Shown here piece by piece: positions 22,301 to 33,893 of a DNA stretch of 64,000 bases. The DNA comes from Chlamydoabsidia padenii (taxonomy: Eukaryota > Mucoromycota > Mucoromycetes > Mucorales > Cunninghamellaceae). Numbering within the stretch: the first letter of the stretch is position 1; every line of letters begins with the position of its first letter. The notes beneath the pieces were generated by a model. It was not told where the DNA came from. It was given only the letters and a program-made list of their open reading frames with translations, and made no database searches. The position numbers were made by a program, and so were the translations under genes. Location of the stretch: NCBI GenBank assembly GCA_025330725.1, contig JAIWND010000007.1:372001-436000 (forward strand). Direction: 5' to 3'.

Positions 22301-25133
22301 TGTTTACTTATTTATAGAAAATACTCACGCGGATGAGTGAACGAACTCAGTTGACGTTTGTGTGGTTTACTGGCTCCTTCCTCAAGTCTCTCTTCGACAA
22401 CATGTTTGAAAGCGTCCGTATTAGCGAAGACAGTATTCGATATGTAAGTGAACGCTCAACATATTTTGTGCTAAACCGAAACTAAATCGACTTTTTTTTT
22501 TTTTTGTCTTTGTTTAGATACGAGATTCCACTCTTGGTAAACGTGTTGTTTATGTGCCTGTGTCAAGAAGCATTTTGGATCCACTCCTGGTGTGGTATGT
22601 TTCTATAAGATATCATCTACCAGTTCCTGCACTGATTTGTGATGAAGGTAATTCTTTCAAAAAGAACATTGTCCAACCAATATCAATCCACTCACTCTTT
22701 TCATATACATATATCTCATAGTGACAGCACAATTGGGCCCCATCTCTGATCTTTATCGTTTGGCAGGTGCCTATTATGTAAAAAGGGACAAGGCTCAACG
22801 ATCACCGTTAAACTCGGCAGTGACTGCAGCCTATACTCAAGTATTGTTACGTGAACATGGTGCGCTCTCGATGTGCCTGGAAAAGTCAAGATCTCGAACC
22901 GGAAAATGCCAAGAAGCGTTTGACGACGAGGTGATCGACATGGTGATGGAATCCACCTTACAATCCAATCAATCTCGATCATCCATCATCTCGAAAATTG
23001 CAGCATCCGATCTGGTCAGCCCTCCCGACACCCCAGTATCACCAGGAACACCAGCCAGCGCCACTATGAGCATGGATAGTGCTACCGGATTCCCTCGCAA
23101 GACCCATCGTGATGTAATGATTGTCCCGATCAACATCTCTTATGAAATTGTACCTGAACTGGGATTCCTTATCGACCAAGTATTGGATCAACAACAGCAA
23201 ACTCGAAACACCGATAAATCGACATCTCTTTTGCCATCACCAAACCGTCCCAGTCAAGCAATGGATAAACGTAACAAGTTATTGGATGGAATGGAAACAA
23301 CAAGGAAATGTGGACGTGTGCACCTCGGGATTGGTCGATCGATTAGCGTACAAGATGTTGCTGCTGAATTCTACAGATCATCACTACAAGGGTAAGACCA
23401 ATGACAAGAAAATAGATAACACGGATTGACATTAACATAACTTATTGATAGTAGCGGGGGGAATACTCCACCAACTCTTGCTAGTGATATCGTCAGACGA
23501 ATTCAGCAAAGCCAGTGTGATGCCTTGGTCGTAACTCCTCTCTCTTTGGTGTGTGCAATTGTACTGTATGGGCGAGCTACTGGTGGCGTGTGCTTAGGTA
23601 AGATCTATTATTAAAAACACGGGGCAAGGGAACTAACCCCCCCCCCTTTTTTTTGGATAATCATCACTTTAGGGAAAATCAAGGAGTTATTGGAATGGCT
23701 ACGAATGGAAACAATGGATCGCAAGTACAATCTGGACTGGCAAGGTAAACGGGGAAGAAGAAAAAAAAAAAAGTTGGATGGTTGAAAGACTAGGAACTAA
23801 GATACTTTATGACAGATGGTGAAGATTTGGATGCGATCATATTCAGTACCTTCCGATTGATCAATGAATCCAAGAACCTTATCATTGAAGGCAAGGAAAT
23901 GACTGACGATACCAACATCAAGGTGAATGATCATGCTGGCAATATCATGGTTCTGTCTTTTTATGCCAATCAGGTAAAGTTGATCTGGATTTACTCAAAA
24001 TGATTGATTCTTACTAACGACTCTCTCTCTCTCTCCTCGGTAAACAAGATGGTGAATGTGTTTTTACTAGATTCATTCTTTGCCGTGGTGTACTTATCCT
24101 TCTCCGAGGATACTGTTACTGAAGATGAATTCATGGACCGCTTCCGCTTCCTCGCCCAACTGCTTGAAAAAGAGTTTGTCTTAAACTGGGATGTAGATAA
24201 GGTAACTATCCCAAACATTATGCAAATATCATGACTAACCTTGTGTTTTGAATAGGAATATCAAACCATTGGGGCAATTTACGAAAAAAGCGGTGTCATA
24301 CGACGTAAGAACAAGAACCAATTCTCTCTTCTGGTGACAATGGAAACGGATCATGTACGATACGAACAGCTTATCTTCTTGGCATCACTCATCTACCCGA
24401 CCATCGACGCTTACTGGATTACATCATGCTCATTATCGGCTTTGGAACGTGTGCCCACTCTACCACGTAGCATTATACCTGTCCTCAGCCAATGGATTGC
24501 CACACATTTGATCACCGGGCGACGAACCATTTACCGTGAAGTGCTATCAACAGAATCTAGTCGTATGGCGGTGGATGTCTTTATGTCAATGGGCTTCCTC
24601 ACTGAATTCCAAGCAAAAGAAAAACTGTCTCCTGATGCTCAAATCCTCCTGCATGAACTCAATATACCTACTACTGAAACAGTGATTGAACTGACTGGAC
24701 AAAATAGTGATGGCGGTATGACACCTGTATCACCAAGTGATCCTGAAGGAATGATGGTAAGCTAGAAGAAGGGGGAACCAGGGACTGATTGACTCATATG
24801 TTAAATTGATAGAAGGCACTCATGGCACAGATCCAAATGAACCGGGCAAACTCCAACATGGCGGACTTGTGTCAACAAATCGATTCGTATCGCCTAGGTG
24901 CAGCATCACAACGAGAAAGCTTCCAAAACGCTCAGGTCTTCCAAAAATGTTTGAAACAAATCAAGGGGATTTTACAGGTGGATGTTGGTTTTGCAAAGAA
25001 ACGAAAAGTGGATTTGAACGATACAGAAGATGGATTGGTCCAATTGGTGTACGCTCTCCGGGTCAACAGTGTGGGGACCGATGCCCAAAGCCGCGCTCTT
25101 CGAAGGATATCTGAAGCATACAATTTAAAGTAA
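19380..25133 (+). CDS. Fatty acyl-CoA reductase / GPAT-type acyltransferase fusion with altered active sites
   Basis: Fifteen exons: 19380-19856, 19937-20143, 20203-20392, 20453-20643, 20720-22117, 22197-22247, 22318-22443, 22518-22647, 22722-23391, 23452-23597, 23673-23744, 23816-23973, 24049-24201, 24256-24756 and 24813-25133, giving 1,596 residues. After a Gln-rich leader comes a FAR-type Rossmann domain: LLTGATGFVGKACL, INGDLMEDNLGLSEED, HCAGN, FVHLS, then NAYTFSMALAEQVL, where the family has Y-x-x-x-K (Lys is replaced by Met). The second half is PlsB/GNPAT-like: YVPVSRSILDPLL (Ser where HxxxxD has His), LAGAYYVKR, CLEKSRSRTGK (family EGTRSR) and IVPINISYEIVPE. A similar domain fusion (FARAT) is known to me from Dictyostelium ether-lipid synthesis. 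Folds are well supported; activity is doubtful. The C-terminus, YNLK, is not a PTS1. Confidence 0.88.
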
Positions 25134-25594
25134 TAGTAATAGTATAGTTTATCTCTTTCCCTGTATCATTTTAATGTAGCTTCCTCCTTCTTTGTATCTA
25201 TATCTCCTAATAAAGAACCTATTATAACTTGCAATTTTTATAGCGTGATTTTGACTCAAAAGTGTGAACGGATTTATCCGGTTCTTGGTTACACTCACTG
25301 CTTTTTCCAGATATGCAGCACCAGTGTAACCATCGTATGTTCAGCCTCAAACCATGTCATCTTTTTTTTAATGTAGGCGTGTTATAGTTGGTTGATTGTG
25401 TTTTTTTTTTATTTGTTCCATTTGGTTCCAGTCGTTTTCCCTGTATCAGGACTAGCGCCAATCGAAATGAAGCGGCGTTACAATTTCCGATCTTGGGGGG
25501 TTGAATATAAAATGCCGCCTATCCCACCTTTCCTCCCTTTTCCCTCTTTTTTTTTTTTTTTTTTTTCTCACACACACACACAAATATATATACA
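25134..25594. other. Intergenic; promoter of the IF1 gene
   Basis: Short AT-rich gap with AATAAAG just after the upstream stop (25209-25215), a motif-like stretch (GCGGCGTTACAATTTCCG at 25472-25489 and AAATGCCGCC at 25510-25519), a T run and a (CA)n tract immediately before the ATG. Confidence 0.45.
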
Positions 25595-25945
25595 ATGCTC
25601 TCTCGATCTGCTGCCCGCCTTCGAACCAACTTGCTCCGCACTACCAAGCGTTACTCATCAAGTGAATCCAGTGGCACTGCTGGCTCTACTGTGTCTTCCA
25701 AAGGTGGTTTTAGCGATAAGGAAAAGGCTGTTGAAAACCAATGGGCTCGCACTCATGTAAGTATACATTCAAAAAAAAAAAAAAAAAAAGAATGGGGGAA
25801 AGTGTTATGAAACATCATATACTTATATATCTATTTGTTTTTATAGGATGCTGAAAAACTCAAGGCTCTCCGTGCTGAATTGGACCAACAAAAGAAGGCT
25901 ACTGAAGAACTTTCCAAGAAGGTGGACGAACTCTCCAGAAAATAA
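25595..25945 (+). CDS. INH1: Mitochondrial F1F0-ATPase inhibitor (IF1)
   Basis: Two exons, 25595-25756 and 25847-25945, giving 86 residues. Residues 1-25 form an Arg/Ser/Leu-rich presequence (MLSRSAARLRTNLLR). The mature part has the Gly/Ser-rich segment and the inhibitory helix start (GGFSDKEKAVENQWARTHD), then a Lys/Glu coiled coil (EKLKALRAELDQQKK) typical of IF1. It binds the catalytic interface of F1 and blocks ATP hydrolysis when the proton gradient collapses. The length matches fungal IF1 proteins. The intron contains an A18 run. Confidence 0.93.
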
Positions 25946-26499
25946 ATGGTACCCCTCCATTAGTGTATAGTTGTTACTTTTTTTTTTTTTTACATATATA
26001 TAATAAATTATCTGGGTTTTTACAAATGTATTGTGTTTGTATTCTTTGTTATTGTCTCTATAATGAACGACTAATTATAAACCATTCTTCTTCGGTTATT
26101 TTTGAAACCATGGGTTTATTTTACGTCCGCTTGGAAGGTCTTATTGGAATTACCGCCCGTTTACTCGCTAGGGTAAATGTATTTCCGTTATTTTTGCCAT
26201 GCATGAACAAAACACTTGTGGTGTCATGATAAATGGGTTCCTAGCTGATTCATACTACTGTGATCATCGAAAAGGACACTGTATGTAACTTTTCACGATG
26301 TAGGCTTCTTCCCCCTTTTTAAATCCCGATATACATCACATCATATTGACGCAATTATTCATATGCCGATCGAATTCATGCCAAAATTCCGCCTCGGTCA
26401 TTCATGGAACAACAAACTACATTTCAAAAGAAACAATCAGGTTCATTATCAATCTAATATTGTCCCTCAACGTGTCTTTTTTTTATTTATTTATCAGAA
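25946..26499. other. Intergenic; promoter of the dehydrogenase gene
   Basis: AT-rich, with a T run after the IF1 stop and the element TTTTTAAATCCCG at 26316-26328, 172 nt upstream of the dehydrogenase ATG. No gene seen. Confidence 0.5.
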
Positions 26500-27577
<1,078 letters not shown>

Positions 27578-27833
27578 TAAATAAAGTCTAATGGTCTATC
27601 ATAACTTAATTCCCATAAGCGGGATTTGAATTCCTGGATGAAGGTCTTGCTGGATTTTTCTTCCGTTTCTATTGTATCTCTTTTCTTTCCTCAATTACTC
27701 TTTTTAAATGAATTAACGTTTGTGCCTTTTACCAAAACCAACACAAGCAGTAACATTGCAGCACTCGGTTACGTGACATTACTGTCGACTTGGCTCACTG
27801 GTTACCTTCATCTTGTGGGAATTGGCATCTTGT

Positions 27834-28060
27834 ATGTCTGATTTACCTTTAGCAATCTTTAACAACAAAAGCAACGTCCTCTTGCGCAACTAATCTTTTT
27901 GGAACACTGTCTATGGTTTTAACAAAGTCAACCGAATGAAGGTATGTCTGGAATCTGTAAAGTCATCAATACGTTAACCCATCTTTTTATGTGATTCAAG
28001 ACTTTGATGGCAAGATGGTTTCTCTTTAATCTACTTATGGGCGCTACTCTGGTTAACTAT
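27834..28060 (+). pseudogene. Decayed small membrane-protein gene
   Basis: An ATG at 27834 opens MSDLPLAIFNNKSNVLLRN and hits TAA at 27891. The same frame then continues SFWNTVYGFNKVNRMK to a GTATGT donor (exon end 27941). It joins in phase 0 across an intron (27942-28000) to a hydrophobic exon, TLMARWFLFNLLMGATLVNY (28001-28060, GTAAGT donor). Further membrane/hydrophilic tail text (MLGVYQVGGDQAEN) is open at 28361-28497, but phases do not connect. A promoter motif (GCGGGATTTGAA, 27619-27630) sits 204 nt upstream. It looks like a multi-pass membrane protein broken by one stop codon; the family is not recognised. Confidence 0.4.
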
Positions 28061-29406
28061 GTAAGTACAATGAACAACGCAAGCAAAAGCGGGACAGGGA
28101 GAGAATATGGCCAAAGCAGGTAAACAAAAGAAAAGACTGGGATCCTGGGATCAGAAGGGGATTCATGAAAAGTAACTGTATGGTATATACTAAACCCCCC
28201 CTCTTTTTTTTTTCTCTTCCTAATCTGATAGCAATGGATGACTAGATCTTCAACTTGGTGCCTTGTATTCTGAATAATTTTCAATGATGTGTGTGTCTCT
28301 TTTGGACCAAATCTGGATGTGTTAACCAACTTCTTCGGTATCTACTCTTACCTTATAGAATGCTTGGGGTATATCAAGTGGGTGGCGATCAAGCGGAGAA
28401 TCAACATGGACTCAAAACGACAAGGATCCAACACACATTGCGACAATGTCATGAAAGAAAGGATTATGATACATTGCACTACAGTGGAGGCAGATAAAGA
28501 CTCTATGGCAATTACGACATTACATCAATCACAAGTCTTTGTCAGCACTACAATCAGATTTGATTGTTTGATGTAGAATGAACAAGAACATTGATGGAAT
28601 AGTTGGATACATACTCACGGTCTTGACCCTGGCCATGGACAGCCTATTGGTGAAATGTCTTACTTCTAATACTCTGTTGATAGATGAATATTGTTATATA
28701 GTTAATAGTTTTATCATATGTACCATTAGTTTATACTGCACTTTTTAAATAAAAACATCTTTTTTTTACACTTGTGTGTGCTAAACATCCAATTACCCTC
28801 TTATTGACATTTTCCCCCTGAATAGATAAAGCCGAGATCTCGATTACTGTGCATGTCCCGTGATTTGACAGGATGTATATTTCGAATTCCGGCATTGGCG
28901 CATGATGATTCGTCACAGCCTTCCTTTTATACTTGATACATCAGTTACCTAACTGGGATATCTTGCATGAAAGAAGCATTATAAACAAGTCATATGAAAA
29001 CAATAGATTAAAAATAGGGCAAAGAGATACAAAAATAGGCATCCTCCGTGGCGGTGAAACAATCAAGGATGGGCATGTATATTTGCATGTAACTCAAGAA
29101 TGGGGTCCAAGCTTTCCCTTTGATAATGTGAGAATACCGGGTAATCAAAATGATTGGCTAGAGTTAGCACGTTGGCTAAATGAGTGGCAATCATTCAATC
29201 TTCATTTGGTACTAATCCAATAGACTTCAAATCAGATAAAAAATCTGGCAAGTGGTGATGTTGATTTCAGACGCCGCTTCCGAAGCTTCCATTTTGAGTG
29301 GCTCTCCTTTATTTTTCATCCACAGCATTTTTTTTTTTTTTTTCTTTTGCCTCTCTTTCTTTTTCTTCTCATCCCCACATTCTTTTTTGCTACTTTTATA
29401 TACATT
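28061..29406. other. Intergenic with one unassigned ORF
   Basis: A plus-strand open frame at 28933-29223 lacks a credible ATG. It reads protein-like near its end (EWGPSFPFDNVRIPGNQNDW, then LELARWLNEW) and may be the last exon or relic of an unknown gene. Upstream of the HSF start there is GAAGCTTC (29282-29289), an inverted GAAnnTTC unit of the kind heat shock factors bind, and a T16 run. Confidence 0.35.
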
Positions 29407-30822
29407 ATGCAACATCGTCGGACGTCTTCGAATACTTCAACAGGCAGTACTGGTTATTCAATCTTTGAAACTTCATCCGTCTCGTCTTCACCACCGAATT
29501 CATCTACCACAAGCTCATATTACTCCAATTCTCTATTGACGGTCCAGGCTCCTACTAAAGTTGCAAATACAAATACCTTTGTCCACAAATTATACAAGTA
29601 AGTAAACAAACATATACAAAAGTGGTAGTCGTTGGGTGATGGATTTATTATAAAAACTAATGAGCTGTTTTATTTATTTTTTTGTATAGTATGGTACTTG
29701 ATGATCAATTCCAACATTTGATTTCCTGGAGCTACACTGGCACTTCCTTTATTGTTTGCAATATTCTGGACTTCTCAAAAGATGTTTTACCTAAACACTT
29801 TAAACATAACAACTTTTCAAGCTTTGTCCGTCAACTCAATATGTAAGTGATATGGGAAACCCGGGTAATAGGCAAAAACGACCATCATGCAACAGTACAG
29901 GATGACGGGGTTTTAAATGTATTCAACTTGATTAATCCTCTTTTTTATCAACAGGTATGGATTCCACAAGGTCAACAAGTCACCAAGAGGGCATCGTACT
30001 ATGGCTGAAAATCAAATCTGGGAATTCTCACATACAAAGTTCCTACGTGGACGACCTGATCTATTGGATGAAATCAAACGAAAAGCAATGGAAACCACCG
30101 ACAATCAACAACGCCAAGTGAATGGGGATCTTCAAGCACATATGAATTTGATCCAATCATCCCAATCTGATATGATGCAACAATTGACAAGTCTATTCGA
30201 AAACTTTAATCATGTGGTCAAAGAACTAGGTGATACTAAACGTAAACAGGAATCTCAAGATATTTTATTACGGAATATGATGCAGTATATCTGTCAACAA
30301 AACAATGGTAAGTAAAGAAAGGGGGGGGGGAAAGATGCGATGCGATTTAAATGGATATTAACCAACTGGTTGACTGTTATTATAGGACAAGTACCGACAG
30401 AATTAAATCTGGAATCGATGAAAAATGAAAAGGAAACACCGTCCATCTTTGTCACATCACATCAACCTCCTTATCATCATCATATATCATCAACGGGATC
30501 GAGATCATTGGATAATAGTGGATTACTCAACATTCATGATCTACCAATGACACCTAATACCTCTCGATCACCACATATACTGAACAACTATATACCGACA
30601 ACACACTCAGGACACAACACCGTGGGGGATGACTTGAATTTAAATCGAAATCATCGGGTACAACAACATCGACGACATGTGTCAGCCGGGACGATTCCAA
30701 CCATACATACCTCTTTGTCATCGAGTCCATTTGGTCATTCTACTTTACAACCCATCCTTACTCCTCATTCTAATGATGGGGCTTTTGACTTTATCAACCC
30801 TCATGACCCATTATCTCATTAG
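29407..30822 (+). CDS. Heat shock transcription factor (HSF-type DNA-binding domain)
   Basis: Four exons: 29407-29597, 29690-29842, 29955-30307 and 30386-30822, giving 377 residues. The HSF DNA-binding domain spans about residues 57-160: [26 protein letters not shown], the recognition region [20 protein letters not shown], then YGFHKVNK and the closing strand [13 protein letters not shown] hydrophobic heptad region (about 190-235) should trimerise. The C-terminal half is Ser/His/Asn-rich and disordered. Compared with yeast Hsf1 it is short, so it may be one of several HSF paralogues (Sfl1- or Hsf-like). A GAAnnTTC unit lies in its own upstream region. Confidence 0.92.
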
Positions 30823-31292
30823 AATAGACCATAAAATCAATTCCCCCTTCCCCCTCCCCCTTATGCATATATATATATATACATTGATTGTGTCTCTTTT
30901 ATGTTTTATGTACCTATACTATATATATATATATTTATCCATTCATTTCCTCTCACTTTCTCTTTTTTTATATATGTATAATAAAGAAATCACCAATACC
31001 ATTTGTATCAATCAATCATGTCTATTTTTATCATTCAATTTGATCATGAAACATGTATAATAAATGTATCCATATTCCTCCTTAAAAAAAACTAATGTCT
31101 TCTCGGGTACCGTCTGGAAAAAGTGGGGTGCCACACAATGACATTCAAGCACGTGGATATTCTGACCTGAAATGTTAATAATAAAATCCCGGGCGGGTAT
31201 TAAAAAAAACAAGTGCATTTGTTCTTTCTTTTTTTTTTTTTTTTCTTTCTTCTCTTCCTCCTCTTTTTTTTTGTTTTTTGTTTTTGTATACT
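30823..31292. other. Intergenic
   Basis: 3' flank of the HSF gene (TA repeats, AATAAAG at 30981-30987), then the promoter of the next gene with the paired elements TAAAATCCCG (31182-31191) and GGCGGGTATT (31192-31201), followed by pyrimidine-rich DNA to the ATG. Confidence 0.45.
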
Positions 31293-31652
31293 ATGAATAC
31301 TCCACAACATCGTCTACCAAGTTTAACCATCTCGACATCAACAAGTTGTGCATCCAGTGTCCATACTACTGATAGTCCTTATTACTGCTACTCATCACCT
31401 ACCACTATACCTCGGTCCCAGTCAGTCCATGTACAACGACGTACCTATTCACCTCCACAACGGTCTGCATCTGCTGGTTCGACTTTGAATAATCGGTATC
31501 CAGAGACAAGGTGGGATGAATTGGCTTTGGAATTGGCGGACGATCTGCCTTTGAAACCAATGTCCTCGCGCGACACCATCAAGACAAAACTACGACAATG
31601 GGTCTCCAAAAAATCATCACAACGTAGTCTCTTCAACAAATGGTCGACCTGA
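31293..31652 (+). CDS. Small Ser/Thr-rich protein of unknown function
   Basis: Single exon of 119 residues from ATG at 31293; an upstream in-frame non-ATG extension is less likely. The N-terminal 70 residues are Ser/Thr/Tyr/Pro-rich and disordered, with possible phosphosites (RSQSVH, QRRTYSP, RSASAG). The C-terminal 50 residues look ordered and amphipathic (WDELALELADDLPLKP, then KTKLRQWVSKK), which suggests a conserved small domain or peptide ligand. It has the promoter motif about 100 nt upstream. The family is not recognised. Codon use resembles neighbouring genes. Confidence 0.6.
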   Translation: MNTPQHRLPSLTISTSTSCASSVHTTDSPYYCYSSPTTIPRSQSVHVQRRTYSPPQRSASAGSTLNNRYPETRWDELALELADDLPLKPMSSRDTIKTKLRQWVSKKSSQRSLFNKWST

Positions 31653-31838
31653 TTCCAATCTAGTATTCTTGCTTTTTATAGTTTATAATGTACATATCTT
31701 CTTTTACTTTATTACCACACTTTTTATAATATAGCGGCATTTAAATATATTTACATCCCGAATCCTGCCAATAAATATGGAATCCTTTTGGCATTCCTGT
31801 CTTTTTACCTTCTCTATTCTCACCCACTTGAATCCGCC

Positions 31839-32743
31839 ATGGTATGTTTTTTTTATTTTTTTTTATGGATATATCTACAAATACAGAACACGTTACAAAG
31901 GAAAAAGGATACAATGGATCAGCAATAACGAAATGGATGGATGGATGGATGGATGGATGGTTGGGGGAAGTTGATTCTGATTCGACATTACAGTTGGTCT
32001 CATCCATTTTTTAAAAAGGAACATCTTATAAAAGGGTTATATAATGCAGCCCAGAAAACTCATCCAATGCATTATATATTTATAGGGTATCGATATCAAG
32101 AAGCATCACGTCAAGAACAGCAACCGTACTGCTCCCAAGTCTGACAATGTCTACTTGCAATTGTTGGTCAAGGTAAAACTACATACCATCAGCAACATGA
32201 AACGAACCATCCATTAACCAACTTTACTCTCTCCTTTATTTATTTTTGTTGTTGTTGTTGTCATTCTATACATAGTTGTATCGTTTCCTCGCTCGTCGTA
32301 CCGATGCCAACTTCAACAAGGTCGTCTTGAAGCGTCTCTTCATGTCCCGCATCAACCGTCCTCCCGTCACTGTCTCTCGTTTGGCCAAGTATGCTGCCAA
32401 GAAGGATGTGGCCAACAAGACCTTTGTTGTCGTCGGTACCGTCACTGATGACTCTCGTCTTTTGGACTTGCCCAAGTTGTCTTTGGCCGCTCTCCATGTC
32501 ACCAAGACTGCCAAGGCTCGTATCTTGAAGGCTGGTGGTGAAATCATCACTCTCGATCAATTGGCTCTCCGTGCTCCTACTGGTGCCAACACTGTTTTGG
32601 TGCGTGGTGCCAAGAACAACCGTGAAGCCGTCAAGCACTTTGGTATGGGTCCTCACAAGAACAAGAAGCCTTATGTCCGCTCCAAGGGTCGCAAGTTTGA
32701 AAAGGCTCGTGGTAAGCGTGCTTCTCGTGGTTTCAAGGTCTAA
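31839..32743 (+). CDS. RPL18: Ribosomal protein eL18
   Basis: Three coding exons: 31839-31841 (only the ATG), 32086-32172 and 32276-32743, giving 185 residues, matching eL18 length. The protein starts [20 protein letters not shown] and continues [35 protein letters not shown], and ends [10 protein letters not shown], as in eL18 of the large subunit. Codon use is highly biased (GTC, AAG, CGT), as expected for a highly expressed gene. Intron 1 follows the initiator codon directly, a common ribosomal-protein-gene layout, and contains a (ATGG)n microsatellite near 31933-31961. The element TTTACATCCCG lies at 31750-31760. Confidence 0.97.
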
Positions 32744-33109
32744 ATACCATATGGCCTTGGTTATTTTGTACACATTCTTCCCTCTTTCCCACTCCTTCCT
32801 TTTATTAACTACTTCTTTTTTTTTTAATAAAAAATGTTGGATTCTCTCTTGATTTATGGATAGGGTATGGTTGGTGAAATGTGATATGGCGGGGGAAATG
32901 TGGGTTTGGTTGGTGAAATGCAATGGGGTGGGTTGTCTTTATCTTACTTTTGCATGAATGTCGGCGTTTGCATTATATGTATGCGAAAATTGGCTAGTTC
33001 AAAAACAGCAAAACAAGCCAATAAAATTGCCCGAATATTATGTCACGTGCTTTTTTGAAATCCCGATGATGTGCTTTATATATTACATTCAATTTTTTTT
33101 CCCAAATTC
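32744..33109. other. Intergenic; RPL18 3' flank and tRNA 5' flank
   Basis: Contains an AATAAAAAA stretch after the RPL18 stop, the 23-nt sequence at 32948-32970 (TTTTGCATGAAT, G, TCGGCGTTTG) that recurs at 34944-34966, and TTTTGAAATCCCG at 33053-33065, 45 nt upstream of the tRNA. Confidence 0.5.
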
Positions 33110-33182
33110 GCCCCCATAGCTCTAGTGGTAGAGCGTCGCTCTCGTAAAGCGAAGGTCGAGTGTTCGAATCACTCTGTGGGCA
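33110..33182 (+). tRNA. tRNA-Thr, anticodon CGT, no intron
   Basis: Cloverleaf read directly: acceptor GCCCCCA, D arm GCTC-TAGTGGTA-GAGC, anticodon arm TCGCT-CTCGTAA-AGCGA (anticodon CGT, reads ACG = Thr), variable AGGTC, T arm GAGTG-TTCGAAT-CACTC, acceptor TGTGGGC plus discriminator A. One acceptor mismatch is seen (position 5 C against 68 T). The B box GTTCGAATC is intact. A short TTTT at 33189-33192 could end Pol III transcription. Confidence 0.93.
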
Positions 33183-33509
33183 AAACGTAATTTTAGTACC
33201 AGCGCCAAGCGGAGTTTAAAGTTTTTTTGTCGGAGGGGAGGAGGAGAGGTTCACACCAGACTTAATATTAAGTGAGATGAAAAGGTTAATTGAAAGATAA
33301 TGATGCGGCTATGACTGATATGAGTTATGGCAACAAGGGTTACAAAAGTAGGTTTTGTTTTATAATAGAGTAGTGACTACCAGTATCTTGAGGGTAAAAT
33401 TCAACCTTTTGTATGTTTCTGGAACTGCTAGGCGCACATAATTTCGGTAATCGGCGTTTGAAACTGAAGTTTCCTTCCTTCCAGAAAAAATAAAATAACC
33501 TTTCGTCGC

Positions 33510-33654
33510 AAAGGACAGGTAAAAGTCATTGCAAACTTGGACAAACTGACACAAGGGTCTTGGAGCTTGGCTTTTGCGGTAACTTGTGTTGGAAATATGC
33601 TATAGTGTCCACATTGCCACTTTAATCATTAGCATCTGTTGGCAATTGAGCGAG
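33510..33654. repeat. 145-bp direct repeat, copy 1
   Basis: Aligns without gaps to 33749-33893 with 16 differences by eye (about 89% identity), 13 of them transitions. Long blocks are identical: GGTCTTGGAGCTTGG, ATGCTATAGTGTCCACAT and ACTTTAATCATTAGCAT. Confidence 0.85.
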
Positions 33655-33748
33655 GAGAGCCTTTTCCAAATTTTAGTAAAGGCAGGCGGGATCTGAAAAT
33701 GAAGTGTGGTTCCTCTTCGTACTTTTTTTTTTTTTTTCTTTTTCTTAC

Positions 33749-33893
33749 AAAGGACAGGTAAAAGTCATCGCAAGTCTGAACATACCGACAGAAGGGTCTT
33801 GGAGCTTGGTTTTTGCGGTGACTTATGTTGAAAATATGCTATAGTGTCCACATCGCCACTTTAATCATTAGCATCGGTTAACAATTGAGCGAG
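33749..33893. repeat. 145-bp direct repeat, copy 2
   Basis: Second copy of 33510-33654, in the same orientation, separated by 94 bp that include a T-rich run (33724-33745). Confidence 0.85.

Noticed and set aside
29282..29289. Full heat-shock element before the HSF gene
   Set aside because: Only one GAAnnTTC pair is properly spaced; a third unit is off by one base, so a full HSE is not claimed.
31933..31961. (ATGG)n tandem repeat read as a protein repeat
   Set aside because: Lies inside RPL18 intron 1; a microsatellite, not coding.
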